Shown: one piece after another, positions 26,686 through 35,973 of the stretch
Layout of the letters: the number at the start of each line of letters is the position of its first letter
How positions within the stretch are numbered: the stretch's first letter is position 1
Assembly (NCBI RefSeq): GCF_012999535.1
Contig: NZ_JABBWV010000019.1
Span: 59,509-123,508, forward strand
DNA from: Microbispora sp. H11081
GTDB taxonomy: Bacteria; Actinomycetota; Actinomycetes; Streptosporangiales; Streptosporangiaceae
DNA: 64,000 bases
Direction: 5' to 3'
Program-made: the position numbers and the translations under genes
Notes under the pieces: model-generated
What the model was told of the DNA's origin: nothing
The model's database searches: none
The model's input: the letters and a program-made list of their open reading frames with translations, nothing else

Positions 26686-29600
26686 GGCGACACCCGGAAG
26701 CCGTTGCCGTACTCGATGGGCCGTCCGCCCACCCCGGCGCCGGGCGCGGGCGTCTCGACGATCACGGCGCGTACGGCGTCGAGCCCCTCGGCCCGCCACA
26801 CGCGGTCGAGGTCGGCGAGGTTCCAGCAGTGGACGGCCCGCAGCGAGACCGCCCGGCCCCCGGTGCGCCGCACCACCCCCCTGGCGGCCAGCAGCCACGA
26901 CCCGAACACGGTCGCGGCCGTGTGCGCCTGCACCGACTCGAAGAACGTCAGGTCGATCGGGCCGGTGGAGTCGTCGAGCGTGGTGAAGATCACCCGCTGC
27001 CCCGACCGCACGGCGGGCGTCTGGGTGGCGACCTTGACCCCCGCGACCAGGATCTCCGCGCCGTTGCGCTGCCCGAGCAGATCCCTGGCCCGCGTCACGC
27101 CGAGCGCGTCGAGCAGGTCCTGGTAGAAGTCCATGACGTGGCGGCTCACGTCCATGCCGAGGATCTCCAGCTCGGCCTCGACCGCCTCCGCCTCGCTCAT
27201 CTCCGGCAATTCGCCCGGCGTGACCCTCTCGGTGAACGCCATGGGGAGCTGCCCCGCCGCGCCCGCGGGAGAGCCGCGGTCGAGCGCGCCGACCTGGGCG
27301 ATCAGGTCACGCCTGGTCAGCCGTCCCGGCCGCCAGCGCGGCTCGCCCGGCCGCAGGCCGTGCAGCGCGTCGAGCCCGCCGACCTCCACGATCCGCTCGG
27401 CGACCGGGCGCGAGGGCCTGGCCCGCTCCCAGAAGTCGGCCAGCGAGGTGTACGGCCGGCCCGCCACCATGCGGTCCACCTCGGCCTCGCTCACCCCCCG
27501 GACGGCCGAGAGCGGCACCCGCAGGCCGTACCCGCCCAGACCGTCGCCCGCCGGGCCCGTACGCTCCACCAGCCAGGTCTTCCCCGAGCGGTTGACGTCG
27601 AGAGGCAGGACGCCCACCCCGCACCGGCGGGCCTCGTCGAGGATGACCCGGCTCGGGTACATGCCGGGGTCGTGGGTGAGCACGCCCGCGAGGAACGCGG
27701 CGGTGTGATGCCGCTTCAGCCAGGCCGACTGATAGGTGGGCAGCGCGAACGCCGCCGCGTGGGCCTTGCAGAACCCGAACCCGCCGAACGCGTCGAGCAC
27801 CTTCCACGCCCTTTCCACGACGTCGGGCGCGTAGCCGTTCTCCGTGGCGAGCGGCACGAACCAGGCGCGTACGGCGGCGCGGCCCTCCGGCGTGCCGAGC
27901 GCGCGGCGGGCCCGGTCGGCCTCCGAGAGCCCCGACCCGGTCATGATGTCGATGACCTTCATGACCTGCTCGTGGAAGACGACCACCCCGTTGGTCTCCC
28001 TGAGCGCGTCGCGCAGCGACTCGTGCGGGTAGCGCGGTTCGCGGAAGCCGTGCCTGGTCTCCAGGTATGGCGTGACCATGTCGGAGTTGACCGGTCCCGG
28101 GCGGAACAGCGAGATGTCCACGATCAGGTCGTGCATCGTGCGCGGCTCCAGTTTGGCGACCAGCTCGCGTTGTCCCGGCGACTCGATCTGGAAGCAGCCG
28201 ATCGTGCGGCTGAGGCGGATCATGTCGTAGGTCTCCCGGTCGTCGCGCGGCACGGCGTCCAGGTCGATCTTCCGGTTCTCGACCCGTTCGATCTCCTGGA
28301 GCGCGTAGGCGAGCGCCGACTGCATGCGCACGCCGAGCACGTCGAGCTTGAGCAGGCCCGCCTCCTCGACGTCGTCCTTGTCGAACTGCGACATCGGGAA
28401 CTCCAGCAGGCTGCGTTCGACCGGCGTGCGGTCGCGCAGCGTGGAGTTGCCGATCAGCACGCCGCAGGGGTGCAGCGCGATGTGCCGGGGCAGCCCGTCG
28501 AGCCGCTCCGCCAGGCGGAACACGGTCTGGAGCGACCGGTCGTTCAGCCCGCTGTCGCGCAGCTCCGGCAGGTCGGACAGCGCCGCCCTGATCTGCCTGG
28601 CCCGCACCTGCGGGAACGCCTTGGCGATGACGTCGATCTCGTGCGGCGGCAGGCCCATGGCGGCGCCGACGTCCCTGATCGCGCTGCGGGCGCGGTAGGT
28701 CTCCATCATCGACACGCAGGCCACCCGGTCCTCGCCGAACCTGTCGAGGATCGCGCGGTAGCAGTCGAGGCGGCGGGCCGACTCCACGTCGACGTCGATG
28801 TCGGGCAGGCCCTTGCGTCCCTCGGAAAGGAAACGCTCCATCAGCAGGCCGTGTTCGAGCGGGTTCACCTCGCCGATGCCGATCAGGTAGTTGACCAGGC
28901 TGCCCGCCCCCGAGCCGCGGATCGCGCACCGCACGCCCATCGCCCTGATCATGTCCGTGATGCCGGCGACGGACGTGAAGTAGCCCGACAGCCGCTTCTT
29001 CTCGATGACGCCGAGTTCGGCGGCGAGCCGGTCGCGGGCCTCGGCCGAGCGCTCCAGCCCTCGCCGGGCCAGCCCCTCCTCGCAGCGGCGCCGCAGCAGG
29101 GGCACCGGGTCCTCGCCGGCCTCCGGCAGGTGGAGCCGGGGATGCTCGGGTTCGAGCAGCGGCACGATCTCGACGGGGTCGAGCGCGCACTGGTCGGCCA
29201 CGCGGCGCGTCTCCGCCAGCAGCCGCCCGGCCCTGTCGAGATCGCCGCCGCAGATCCGCGCGGCCACCCGCGCCATCTCGGCCCCGTCCTTCAGGTACGC
29301 GTGGGCGGTGGCGTCGTCCAGATGCCGCCCGTCGAGGGGCACCAGCTTGCGCGCCGCGTCGAGCACGTTGCCGACCTGGTGGTCGGCGGCGTCCAGGTAG
29401 CGGACCGCGTTGGTCGGCACGACCGGCACGCCCATCGACTCGGCCAGCCCGATCATGCGGGCGGCGGTGTTCGCGTCGCGGTAGCCGTACAGGTCGCACA
29501 CCTCGACGACCAGGTCGGGCACCACCGCGCGCCAGGCGGCCAGCAGGGCGCGGGCCTGGTCGTCGCGCCGCTCCGCCGCCGCGCGGCCGAAGCCGGAGCG

Positions 29601-30119
29601 GGGCCCGAGCAGCACGGTCAGCAGCGGCTCCCCGTCCGGGCCTGTCGCGTGCTCGGCCACCATCCCCGGCGTGACGCGCGGCTCGCCGCGCTCCCCCGCG
29701 TGGTGCGCGGCGGTGACCAGGCGGCACAGCGCCGCCCAGCCGTGCGAGCGCGCGAGCACGACGACCCGCGCGGGCTCGGCCGCCGTCCCCCTGCCGTGCC
29801 CCGTGCGGTGTCCCGTGCCATGTCCCGTGTGGTGGCGTGGCGCGGCGCGGCGGCCGGACGGCAGGCCGTCCCCGAACAGGTCGTCCGGCGTCGAGGAGCC
29901 CTTGTCGAGGGCGAGATCGACGCCGACGACCGGGCGAATGCCCTGCTCGTGGCAGGCGATGACGTGCTTGATCGCGCCGTAGAGGCCGTCGCGGTCGGTC
30001 AGCGCCAGGGTGTCCATGCCGTGCTCGGCTGCCCTCCGGACGAGGGCGGCCGGGAACGCGGTGCCGTACCGCAGCGAGAAGGCGGACGCCACGTGCAGGT
30101 GCGTGAAGGGTCGCGTCAT
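26562..30119 (-). CDS. dnaE2: Error-prone DNA polymerase III alpha subunit DnaE2
   Basis: 1185 residues. A PHP domain (HLHVASAFSLRYGTAFPAAL, TDRDGLYGA) with a His/Gly/Thr-rich insertion at ~95-111, then the C-family polymerase palm with the metal-binding PDIDVDVE motif (439-446), fingers (GFGFCKAHAAAFALPTYQSAW), and an OB domain. The C terminus (GRPIEYGNGFRVSPYSD ... RRLWHASSGSSG) is conserved in actinobacterial DnaE2. It performs SOS-induced translesion synthesis, normally with ImuA' and ImuB. A DUF6504 gene lies upstream behind a LexA box; no imuA or imuB is adjacent. Confidence 0.95.
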   Translation of the reverse strand: MTRPFTHLHVASAFSLRYGTAFPAALVRRAAEHGMDTLALTDRDGLYGAIKHVIACHEQGIRPVVGVDLALDKGSSTPDDLFGDGLPSGRRAAPRHHTGHGTGHRTGHGRGTAAEPARVVVLARSHGWAALCRLVTAAHHAGERGEPRVTPGMVAEHATGPDGEPLLTVLLGPRSGFGRAAAERRDDQARALLAAWRAVVPDLVVEVCDLYGYRDANTAARMIGLAESMGVPVVPTNAVRYLDAADHQVGNVLDAARKLVPLDGRHLDDATAHAYLKDGAEMARVAARICGGDLDRAGRLLAETRRVADQCALDPVEIVPLLEPEHPRLHLPEAGEDPVPLLRRRCEEGLARRGLERSAEARDRLAAELGVIEKKRLSGYFTSVAGITDMIRAMGVRCAIRGSGAGSLVNYLIGIGEVNPLEHGLLMERFLSEGRKGLPDIDVDVESARRLDCYRAILDRFGEDRVACVSMMETYRARSAIRDVGAAMGLPPHEIDVIAKAFPQVRARQIRAALSDLPELRDSGLNDRSLQTVFRLAERLDGLPRHIALHPCGVLIGNSTLRDRTPVERSLLEFPMSQFDKDDVEEAGLLKLDVLGVRMQSALAYALQEIERVENRKIDLDAVPRDDRETYDMIRLSRTIGCFQIESPGQRELVAKLEPRTMHDLIVDISLFRPGPVNSDMVTPYLETRHGFREPRYPHESLRDALRETNGVVVFHEQVMKVIDIMTGSGLSEADRARRALGTPEGRAAVRAWFVPLATENGYAPDVVERAWKVLDAFGGFGFCKAHAAAFALPTYQSAWLKRHHTAAFLAGVLTHDPGMYPSRVILDEARRCGVGVLPLDVNRSGKTWLVERTGPAGDGLGGYGLRVPLSAVRGVSEAEVDRMVAGRPYTSLADFWERARPSRPVAERIVEVGGLDALHGLRPGEPRWRPGRLTRRDLIAQVGALDRGSPAGAAGQLPMAFTERVTPGELPEMSEAEAVEAELEILGMDVSRHVMDFYQDLLDALGVTRARDLLGQRNGAEILVAGVKVATQTPAVRSGQRVIFTTLDDSTGPIDLTFFESVQAHTAATVFGSWLLAARGVVRRTGGRAVSLRAVHCWNLADLDRVWRAEGLDAVRAVIVETPAPGAGVGGRPIEYGNGFRVSPYSDNGAPPAARGERLPGLSGEPQRRLWHASSGSSGPSPDR

Positions 30120-30210
30120 CGGCGCGCCCCCGTCCGCCCCCCGGCCCGTCGGGCGTTCCGTCCTCCAGCGGCCCGTCCCCCGGTCGTCGTGGGTGGCTGG
30201 AGCGTTCCCA

Positions 30211-30507
30211 TCAGTCCCAGGCCCTCAGCAGGAGCCAACCGCCGCTGGCGGTGTCGAAGCGCAGTTCATAGGTCCCGACCTCCTTGCCGGCCGCGGCCCC
30301 CACCCGCCAGAAGCGCCGCTCGCCGGGATCGGCGTCCGAGGTCTTCCACCACTCTCTGGCGACCACCCAGTGGTCCTGGATCTCGCGGACGGTGTAGAGC
30401 CGGTCACGCCAGACGAACTGAGCAGGGTGCCCGTCCCGGACCCACACCTCGATCGGATCCCCGTAAAGTCTGCTCAAGACTCCTTCTCCCTGTGGCTTTC
30501 TGGCCAC
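30211..30507 (-). CDS. DUF6504 family protein, SOS-mutagenesis associated
   Basis: 98 residues (LSRLYGDPIEVWVRDGHPAQ, FVWRDRLYTVREIQDHWVVA, FWRVGAAAGKEVGTYELRFD). This small beta-rich family is commonly encoded with imuB/dnaE2 in actinobacteria, where its biochemical role is unknown. It starts with ATG 45 bases downstream of a LexA box and ends 91 bases before dnaE2, so both are probably one SOS-induced transcript. Confidence 0.8.
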   Translation of the reverse strand: MARKPQGEGVLSRLYGDPIEVWVRDGHPAQFVWRDRLYTVREIQDHWVVAREWWKTSDADPGERRFWRVGAAAGKEVGTYELRFDTASGGWLLLRAWD

Positions 30508-30551
30508 CCGGGGGAAGACGGGCGGATGATTCGGACGGAATCGCCGCTACT

Positions 30552-30567
30552 TCGAACATACGTTCCC
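30552..30567. promoter_or_regulatory. LexA (SOS) box
   Basis: TCGAACATACGTTCCC matches the actinobacterial SOS box TCGAACNNNNGTTCGA at the two GAAC/GTTC half-sites, with a diverged last pair. It lies 45 bases upstream of the DUF6504 start, in front of the DUF6504-dnaE2 unit. Confidence 0.82.
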
Positions 30568-30635
30568 AGGAGAGGGAACGCAAGTCGGCAGCACCCGCTC
30601 GCGGGGGCGAAAGCCCAGGAAGCGCGTCCGGCGGA

Positions 30636-31895
30636 TCACTCGCCGAGCCAGATCCCGCCGCCTCGGTAGGGCGGTTCCTCTCGTTCGGTCGAGTCCGTCA
30701 CCGTCGCCCAGAGGCGCGCGGTCCCCGGCTCCCTGACGACGGCCGTCAGCTGGGTGTGCCCGAGCGGACCCGCCGGAAACGTCCCGTGCGTCCATTTGCC
30801 GCCCGACAGGTGACCGACCGCCGTGTTCCACTCGTTCTTCGCGTAGAACAGCCAGAACCCGCCCCGGCCGTCGGCCTCCAGCCGCAGGTGAGGATCGAGC
30901 GCGGGCTCGCCCGGCAGGCTGTAGCTCCACCGTCCGTTCTCCCGCCGCAGCAAGAGCGTGCTGCCGCAGTAGCTCACGTCCTCCTCCTGGGTGCCGCAGA
31001 CCCACGCGACCCAGCCGACGGCCGCCACCCCGCCCGACTCGTCCACCGCGAGGTCGACGAGTTCGGAGAGCTGGCCCCCGTGCGGTGCGGAGGCTCCGTG
31101 CAGCGCGGGAACGGCGGGCAGCGGGACCGTGCTCCAGGACCAGCCGTTCCACCGGGCCACGGCGGCCCGGCCGCGGCTGGAACCGGCCACCCAGACCTCG
31201 CCGCCGGGCAGGCCGTCCACGTCCTTGGCGACCAGCGGCGGCCGCGTCTTACGCCAGGCCTTGCCGTCCCACCGCCGCAGGTCCGCCCGGGAGCCCCAGG
31301 CGCCCTCGGCTCCCCCGGCCCCGTCCAGGAAGTTCGCGTCCACGATCGCCCAGACGTCGCCGGGAGCCGCCGCGTGCACCCGCTTCAGGTCGGCGCCCGG
31401 GCCGGGCGCCGCGGCCCATTCCCGCCCGTTCCAGTGCGCGGCGTTCTCCCCGCCGAACAACCACACGTCACGGTCGGAGTACGCGGCCACGGCTCTCGGC
31501 TCGGGCACCGCCGGCGGGGCCGCGACCTCCTGCCACCGCCCGCCGTCCCCGCGCAGCAGCAGCGGCGCCCGTGTCTCGGGCCCGCACGGCAGGGGCACCC
31601 GCGCGCCGGCCGCCCACACGGTGCCCTCGCGGGTCACGGCCAGGCCCGCGAGGCGGTCGCGGTAGTCGTAGTAGGCGGCGCGCCACGCCCCGGTCCCCCC
31701 GGCCACCCCGCCCGGTTCCGGCGTCGGCGACCCGGTCAGGCAGGGGGGCGGCGGTTGCTCCTGCTCGGCGGACTCTCCGCTCATTGCGTCGGACTCGTTC
31801 CAGGTCTCGAGATCGCGTGGCGTGGCCGACGCGCATGCCACCGGCAGGATCGCCGCCGCCAGCGCCGCCGCCACCCCGAGAATCCGCGTACGCAT
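30636..31895 (-). CDS. Secreted, probably lipid-anchored beta-propeller-like protein
   Basis: 419 residues. The N terminus RTRILGVAAALAAAILPVAC is a signal peptide; Cys at ~21 with LPVA before it makes a weak lipobox. The rest contains recurring short units of the type 'VWAAG..', 'DVWLFGGENAAHWNGREW', 'DVWAIVD', 'EVWVAGSSRGRAAVARWNGW', spaced ~40-60 residues, suggesting a WD/Kelch-like beta-propeller. There is no catalytic motif. Function unknown; extracytoplasmic location is the firm part. Confidence 0.7.
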   Translation of the reverse strand: MRTRILGVAAALAAAILPVACASATPRDLETWNESDAMSGESAEQEQPPPPCLTGSPTPEPGGVAGGTGAWRAAYYDYRDRLAGLAVTREGTVWAAGARVPLPCGPETRAPLLLRGDGGRWQEVAAPPAVPEPRAVAAYSDRDVWLFGGENAAHWNGREWAAAPGPGADLKRVHAAAPGDVWAIVDANFLDGAGGAEGAWGSRADLRRWDGKAWRKTRPPLVAKDVDGLPGGEVWVAGSSRGRAAVARWNGWSWSTVPLPAVPALHGASAPHGGQLSELVDLAVDESGGVAAVGWVAWVCGTQEEDVSYCGSTLLLRRENGRWSYSLPGEPALDPHLRLEADGRGGFWLFYAKNEWNTAVGHLSGGKWTHGTFPAGPLGHTQLTAVVREPGTARLWATVTDSTEREEPPYRGGGIWLGE

Positions 31896-31963
31896 ACCCG
31901 TAGGACGCGAGGGGCGGTCATCCGGTTTCCGCCGTGACGGCGGCGGGCCCGGCCAGGCGGGGC

Positions 31964-32662
31964 TCAGCCGGTGTGTTCCGCGTAGGCGGCGAGCAACTGG
32001 GCCTGCGCGGCGTCGAAGTACGCGAGCAGTTCCCGCTCGGCCCGCTCGGGGTCGCCCTCGGCCAGCAGCGCGGCGATGCGCGCGTTGCCTTCCAGGTAGG
32101 GCTCGTGGAAGGGCCTGAGCTCGCCCATCACGTGGAAGGCCAGCCGCAGCTCGGCGAGCAGGCGGGCCATGCTCTCGTCCACGCGCGGGCTGGACAGCAG
32201 CGCGGCGATCGCCCGGTGGAACCGCATGTTGGCGGTGCCGACGGCCACCCAGTCACCCGCCTCCGCCGCCGCCCGGCCCTCGTCGACCTGGCGCCCCACC
32301 TCCCGTACGGCCTCGGGCGGGGCCGTGGCGGCGGCCCGCACGCCCGCCGTCTCGAGGACGCGCCGCATCGCGTAGATGTCGGCCACGTCGGCCGCCGCGA
32401 GCCTGCGCACGAAGACGCCGCGGTGCAGCTCGTGGACCAGCAGGTTCTCGTGGGTCAGCAGCCTGAACGCCTCTCGGAGGGTGTTGCGGGAGACGCCGAG
32501 CAGATTGCCGATCGTCTCCTCCGACAGACGGGTGCCCGGCGGCAGGGAGCCGTCGATCACGTTCTCCCGCAGGACGTCGGCGACCAGTTCCGCGGCGCCG
32601 GCCCGCTCGAACAGCGGCCGGGCGGCGCTCAACCGCACTGTCCAGCCCTCCGTGTCCGTCAT
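31964..32662 (-). CDS. GntR/FCD-family regulator of 5-oxoprolinase operon
   Basis: 232 residues. Winged helix at ~22-85 (SLPPGTRLSEETIGNLLGVS, NTLREAFRLLTHENLL) and an FCD domain (DIYAMRRVLETAGVRAA, MRFHRAIAALLSSPRVDESM). The ATG at 32662 has GGAGGAGGGGGAGG upstream; the in-frame extension further upstream runs antisense over pxpA and is not used. Divergent from pxpABC with a palindromic operator between them, so it probably represses or activates that operon in response to 5-oxoproline or a related acid. Confidence 0.88.
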   Translation of the reverse strand: MTDTEGWTVRLSAARPLFERAGAAELVADVLRENVIDGSLPPGTRLSEETIGNLLGVSRNTLREAFRLLTHENLLVHELHRGVFVRRLAAADVADIYAMRRVLETAGVRAAATAPPEAVREVGRQVDEGRAAAEAGDWVAVGTANMRFHRAIAALLSSPRVDESMARLLAELRLAFHVMGELRPFHEPYLEGNARIAALLAEGDPERAERELLAYFDAAQAQLLAAYAEHTG

Positions 32663-32733
32663 TCCCTCCCCCTCCTCCGACCGCCGATCACCACCGGATC
32701 GCGGACGGCCGTGGCACGGAGGCGACCCCGACG

Positions 32734-32758
32734 GTATTGTTGAATTGTTGAACAATAC
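32734..32758. promoter_or_regulatory. GntR-type operator between regulator and pxpABC
   Basis: GTATTGTT (32734-32741) is inverted as AACAATAC (32751-32758). A shorter perfect palindrome ATTGTTGAACAAT lies inside the right part (32744-32756). It is A+T-rich in a G+C-rich context and sits between the divergent starts at 32662 and 32792. Confidence 0.72.
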
Positions 32759-32791
32759 TCCCGCTTCGGCGGAGAGGCGAGCGGAGCCGAC

Positions 32792-33574
32792 GTGCCGTAC
32801 GGAACCATGCGCATCGACCTGAACTCGGACCTGGGCGAGAGCTTCGGCCAGTGGAAGCTCGGCGACGACGAGGCGCTGCTGTCGATCATCACGAGCGCCA
32901 ACGTCGCTTGCGGATTCCATGCCGGCGATCCGGTGACCATGCGGCGCACCTGCGAGACCGCGGCCGCGCGCGGTGTGGTGATCGGCGCCCAGGTCGGCTA
33001 CCGCGACCTGGCGGGCTTCGGGCGGCGCTTCATCGACGTGCCGCCCGCCGAACTCGCCGACGACGTCATCTACCAGATCGGGGCGCTGGACGCCTTCGCG
33101 CGGGTGGCGGGCACCCGGGTCAGGTACGTCAAGCCGCACGGCGCGCTCTACAACGCGATCGTGCACCACGAGGAGCAGGCGGCCGCGGTGGTCGCGGCGG
33201 TGCGGGCCTTCGATCCCGGCCTGCCCGTCCTCGGCCTCCCCGGTTCCGCGTGGCTGCGCAGGGCGGGCAAGGCCGGCCTCACGCCGGTCGCCGAGTGCTT
33301 CGCCGACCGCGCCTACACCCCCCAGGGCACGCTGGTGCCGCGCGGCACGCCCGGCGCCGTCCTGCACGATCCCGCCCTGGTCGCCGAGCGCAGCGTGCGC
33401 ATGGCCACAGGAGAGCCGATCGAGGCCGTCGACGGCACGCCGCTCACCATCACGGCCGACTCCATCTGCGTGCACGGCGACAGCCCCGGCCCGGTCGCCA
33501 TGGCCCAGGAGGTCCGCGACGCGCTCAGGGCGAGCGGCATCGGCCTGGCGCCGTTCGTGGAGGAGAACCGGTGA
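32792..33574 (+). CDS. pxpA: 5-oxoprolinase subunit A (LamB/YcsF family)
   Basis: 260 residues. [38 protein letters not shown] and [11 protein letters not shown] are the family marks. PxpA works with PxpB and PxpC in ATP-dependent opening of 5-oxoproline to glutamate. GTG at 32792 is taken as start because GGAG precedes it; ATG at 32807 is the alternative and gives the more usual N terminus. The stop overlaps the pxpB start by three bases. Confidence 0.95.
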   Translation: MPYGTMRIDLNSDLGESFGQWKLGDDEALLSIITSANVACGFHAGDPVTMRRTCETAAARGVVIGAQVGYRDLAGFGRRFIDVPPAELADDVIYQIGALDAFARVAGTRVRYVKPHGALYNAIVHHEEQAAAVVAAVRAFDPGLPVLGLPGSAWLRRAGKAGLTPVAECFADRAYTPQGTLVPRGTPGAVLHDPALVAERSVRMATGEPIEAVDGTPLTITADSICVHGDSPGPVAMAQEVRDALRASGIGLAPFVEENR

Positions 33575-34209
33575 ACGCGCGGCTGCGCCGCTGCGGCGAG
33601 CACGCCGTGCTGGTCGAACTCGACCGGCTCGACGAGGTCGTCGCGCTCTACGACGCCCTCACGGCCGACACCCCGCCGGGAGTCGCCGACATCGTCCCGG
33701 CGGCGCGGACGGTGCTCATCCGGTTCGAGCCGCCGGCGCGTCACGCCACTGTGGAGGCCGCAGTGGAGGCCGCCGCGGAGTCCGCCGTCCTGGCCGTACG
33801 GCCCGGCGTGCGGCGCCGTACGGCGGCCGAGGAGGTAGTCGTCCCGGTCGTGTACGACGGCGACGACCTCGGCGAGGTGGCCGCGCTGACCGGGCTCACG
33901 GAACGCGAGGTCGTGGCGGCGCACACCGGGACTCCCTGGACCGTCGCCTTCTGCGGGTTCGCCCCCGGCTTCGGATATCTGGTCGGCGGCGACCCCCGGC
34001 TCGCCGTGCCCCGGCGGCCGGAGTCGCGCGTACGCGTGCCCCCCGGCGCCGTGGGGCTCGCGGGCGAGTTCAGCGGGGTCTACCCGCGCGAGTCGCCCGG
34101 CGGGTGGCGGCTGATCGGGCGCACCGAGACCGTGGTGTGGGACGTCGCGGCCGAGCCGCCCGCCCTGCTGCGGCCGGGCGTCCTGGTGCGGTTCAGCGAG
34201 GCGCTGTGA
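33571..34209 (+). CDS. pxpB: 5-oxoprolinase subunit B
   Basis: 212 residues, GTG start overlapping the pxpA stop (GTGA). GEHAVLVEL at the N terminus, [20 protein letters not shown], the conserved [13 protein letters not shown], and [20 protein letters not shown] segment ([16 protein letters not shown]) identify the carboxyltransferase-like KipI/PxpB family. Central gene of pxpABC. Confidence 0.94.
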   Translation: MNARLRRCGEHAVLVELDRLDEVVALYDALTADTPPGVADIVPAARTVLIRFEPPARHATVEAAVEAAAESAVLAVRPGVRRRTAAEEVVVPVVYDGDDLGEVAALTGLTEREVVAAHTGTPWTVAFCGFAPGFGYLVGGDPRLAVPRRPESRVRVPPGAVGLAGEFSGVYPRESPGGWRLIGRTETVVWDVAAEPPALLRPGVLVRFSEAL

Positions 34210-35123
34210 GCGATCTTCGGCGTGCGCTGCTGGTGCTGGCCCCCGGCCCCCTCACCACGGTGCAGGACCTCGGGCGGCGCGGGCACGGCCATCTCGGCGC
34301 GGGGCGTTCCGGCGCCGCCGACCGGGGCGCGCTGCGGCTGGCGAACCGCCTGCTGGCCAATCCCGAAGGCGCGGCCTGCCTGGAGGTCACAATGGGCGGG
34401 CTGGCCGTGCGGGCCGTCGGGGACCTGCTCGTGACGCTCACCGGCGCGCCCTGTCCCGCAGTCGTCGGCTGTCCCGGCGGGCGCACGCGCGGCATCGGGC
34501 ACGCGTCGGTCGAGCGCCTGCCGGACGGGGCCACGCTGCGGCTCGGCGTGCCCCCGCGCGGCCTGCGCACCTATCTGGCGGTCCGCGGGGGTGTCGACGT
34601 CCCCCAGGTGCTGGGGTCGCGGGCCACCGACCTGCTGTCGGGGCTCGGCCCCGAACGTCCCGCCCCCGGCTCGCTGCTGCCGGTCGGGCCCGCGCCCGCG
34701 GGCTTCCCCGTGGCCGATCTCGCGCCGGTGCCCGAGCCCGAGTCCGGCGTCCTCATGCTGGACGTGCTACCGGGACCACGCCACGACTGGTTCACCCCCG
34801 GAGCCCTGGCCGCCCTGTGCTCCGAGCCGTACGAGGTCACCGCGGACAGCGACCGGGTCGGCATGCGGCTGCGCGGGCCGCGCCTCGAACGCGCGCGCGA
34901 CGGGGAACTGCCCAGCGAGGGCATGGTCCCCGGCGCGCTGCAGGTGCCGCCGTCCGGGCAGCCGACGCTCTTCCTCGCCGATCACCCCGTGACCGGCGGA
35001 TACCCCGTCATCGCGGTGGTGCGCGACCACCACGTCGACCGGGCGGCGCAGGCCCGCCCCGGCCAGCGCGTCCGTTTCCGGATGACCCGCGACTCCCGGC
35101 CCGCCGGCCGGGGACGGCCCTGA
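34206..35123 (+). CDS. pxpC: 5-oxoprolinase subunit C
   Basis: 305 residues, GTG start overlapping the pxpB stop by four bases. GPLTTVQDLGRRGHGHLG, GAADRGALRLANRLLANPEG, LEVTMGGLAV and SEGMVPGALQVPPSGQPTL are PxpC/KipA (biotin-dependent carboxyltransferase-like) signatures. Last gene of the operon; it abuts the convergent UTRA-GntR gene directly, with no gap. Confidence 0.94.
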   Translation: MSDLRRALLVLAPGPLTTVQDLGRRGHGHLGAGRSGAADRGALRLANRLLANPEGAACLEVTMGGLAVRAVGDLLVTLTGAPCPAVVGCPGGRTRGIGHASVERLPDGATLRLGVPPRGLRTYLAVRGGVDVPQVLGSRATDLLSGLGPERPAPGSLLPVGPAPAGFPVADLAPVPEPESGVLMLDVLPGPRHDWFTPGALAALCSEPYEVTADSDRVGMRLRGPRLERARDGELPSEGMVPGALQVPPSGQPTLFLADHPVTGGYPVIAVVRDHHVDRAAQARPGQRVRFRMTRDSRPAGRGRP

Positions 35124-35861
35124 TCACTCCCCTGCACGGCGGACGAGGGGGTTGGCGGCGGTGGAGTTGCGGATGCTGAAGGTCACGCTGCCGGCGCGGT
35201 AGCGGTCGTCGGAGCACTCGACGGGCCGGCCCTCCTGGGTGGTGGTGACGCGGCGCTGGCGCAGCAGGGGGCTGCCCCGCCGCACGTCGAGCAGCCGGGC
35301 GTCCTCGCTGCCGGCCGCCACGGCGTCGATCAGGTGCTCGCCGTACGCGAAGACGAGGCCGACCGAGTCGTAGAGCTCCTGGGTCACCGACTCGCACTCG
35401 GGGTCGAGCCGCTCGACGGCGGGAGCGATCCAACCGGCGTAGACGGTGCGCTCGACCAGCACGGGATCGCCGTCGAGCCGCCGCAGCCGCAGCACGGTGA
35501 GCACCTCCTCCCCAGGCTCCAGCGACAGTCGTACGGCCTCTGAGGGCGAGCACGGGCGGCGCGCGGAGGACAGCACGGTCCCGCTGGCGCGGTAGCCCAT
35601 CGAGCGGGCCCACTGCGCGAAGCTGTGCAACTCGGCGAAGCTCTGGCTGCGCTCGCTGCCTAGCACGATGCGCCGGGCGCCCTGCCGGGACCCGACCAGC
35701 CCCTCCGCGGCGAGCAGGGCGACGGCCTGGCGGACGGTGCCGCGCGCCGCCGAGTACCGCAAGGCCAGCTCAGCCTCGGAGGGAAGCTGGGCGCCTATCG
35801 GATAGTCCCCCCGGACGATGGCGTCCCTCAGGTCACCCGCGATCTGTTCGTAGCGCGCCAT
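35124..35861 (-). CDS. GntR/HutC-family regulator with UTRA domain
   Basis: 245 residues. Winged helix at ~8-72 (YPIGAQLPSEAELALRYSAA, GTVRQAVALLAAEGLV) and a UTRA ligand domain (VLRLRRLDGDPVLVERTVYA, SPLLRQRRVTTTQEGRPVEC). Divergent from the ABC importer genes, it most likely controls them. UTRA regulators of this type often sense phosphorylated or phosphonate compounds (PhnF, PhnR) or sugars; the ligand is not known here. Confidence 0.87.
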   Translation of the reverse strand: MARYEQIAGDLRDAIVRGDYPIGAQLPSEAELALRYSAARGTVRQAVALLAAEGLVGSRQGARRIVLGSERSQSFAELHSFAQWARSMGYRASGTVLSSARRPCSPSEAVRLSLEPGEEVLTVLRLRRLDGDPVLVERTVYAGWIAPAVERLDPECESVTQELYDSVGLVFAYGEHLIDAVAAGSEDARLLDVRRGSPLLRQRRVTTTQEGRPVECSDDRYRAGSVTFSIRNSTAANPLVRRAGE

Positions 35862-35918
35862 CGTGCTGAGCCCTTCTGTTCACGCGACCGACATCGATAT
35901 GCGACTTACTAGCTCTGG

Positions 35919-35932
35919 CTTGTTTGTACAAG
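35919..35932. promoter_or_regulatory. Candidate operator for the UTRA regulator
   Basis: CTTGT-TTGT-ACAAG (35919-35932) is a perfect 5+4+5 inverted repeat, in the gap between the divergent regulator and substrate-binding protein genes. Two AAGTTCG repeats follow directly (from about 35930). Confidence 0.6.
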
Positions 35933-35973
35933 TTCGCTTAAGTTCGATCCACGCAACACAGTGGGAGGGACAG

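Noticed and set aside
26169..31937. A 1922-codon open frame on the plus strand
   Set aside because: It runs antisense over dnaE2, DUF6504 and the lipoprotein gene; its translation is Arg/Pro/His-rich without motifs, a codon-bias artefact of G+C-rich DNA.
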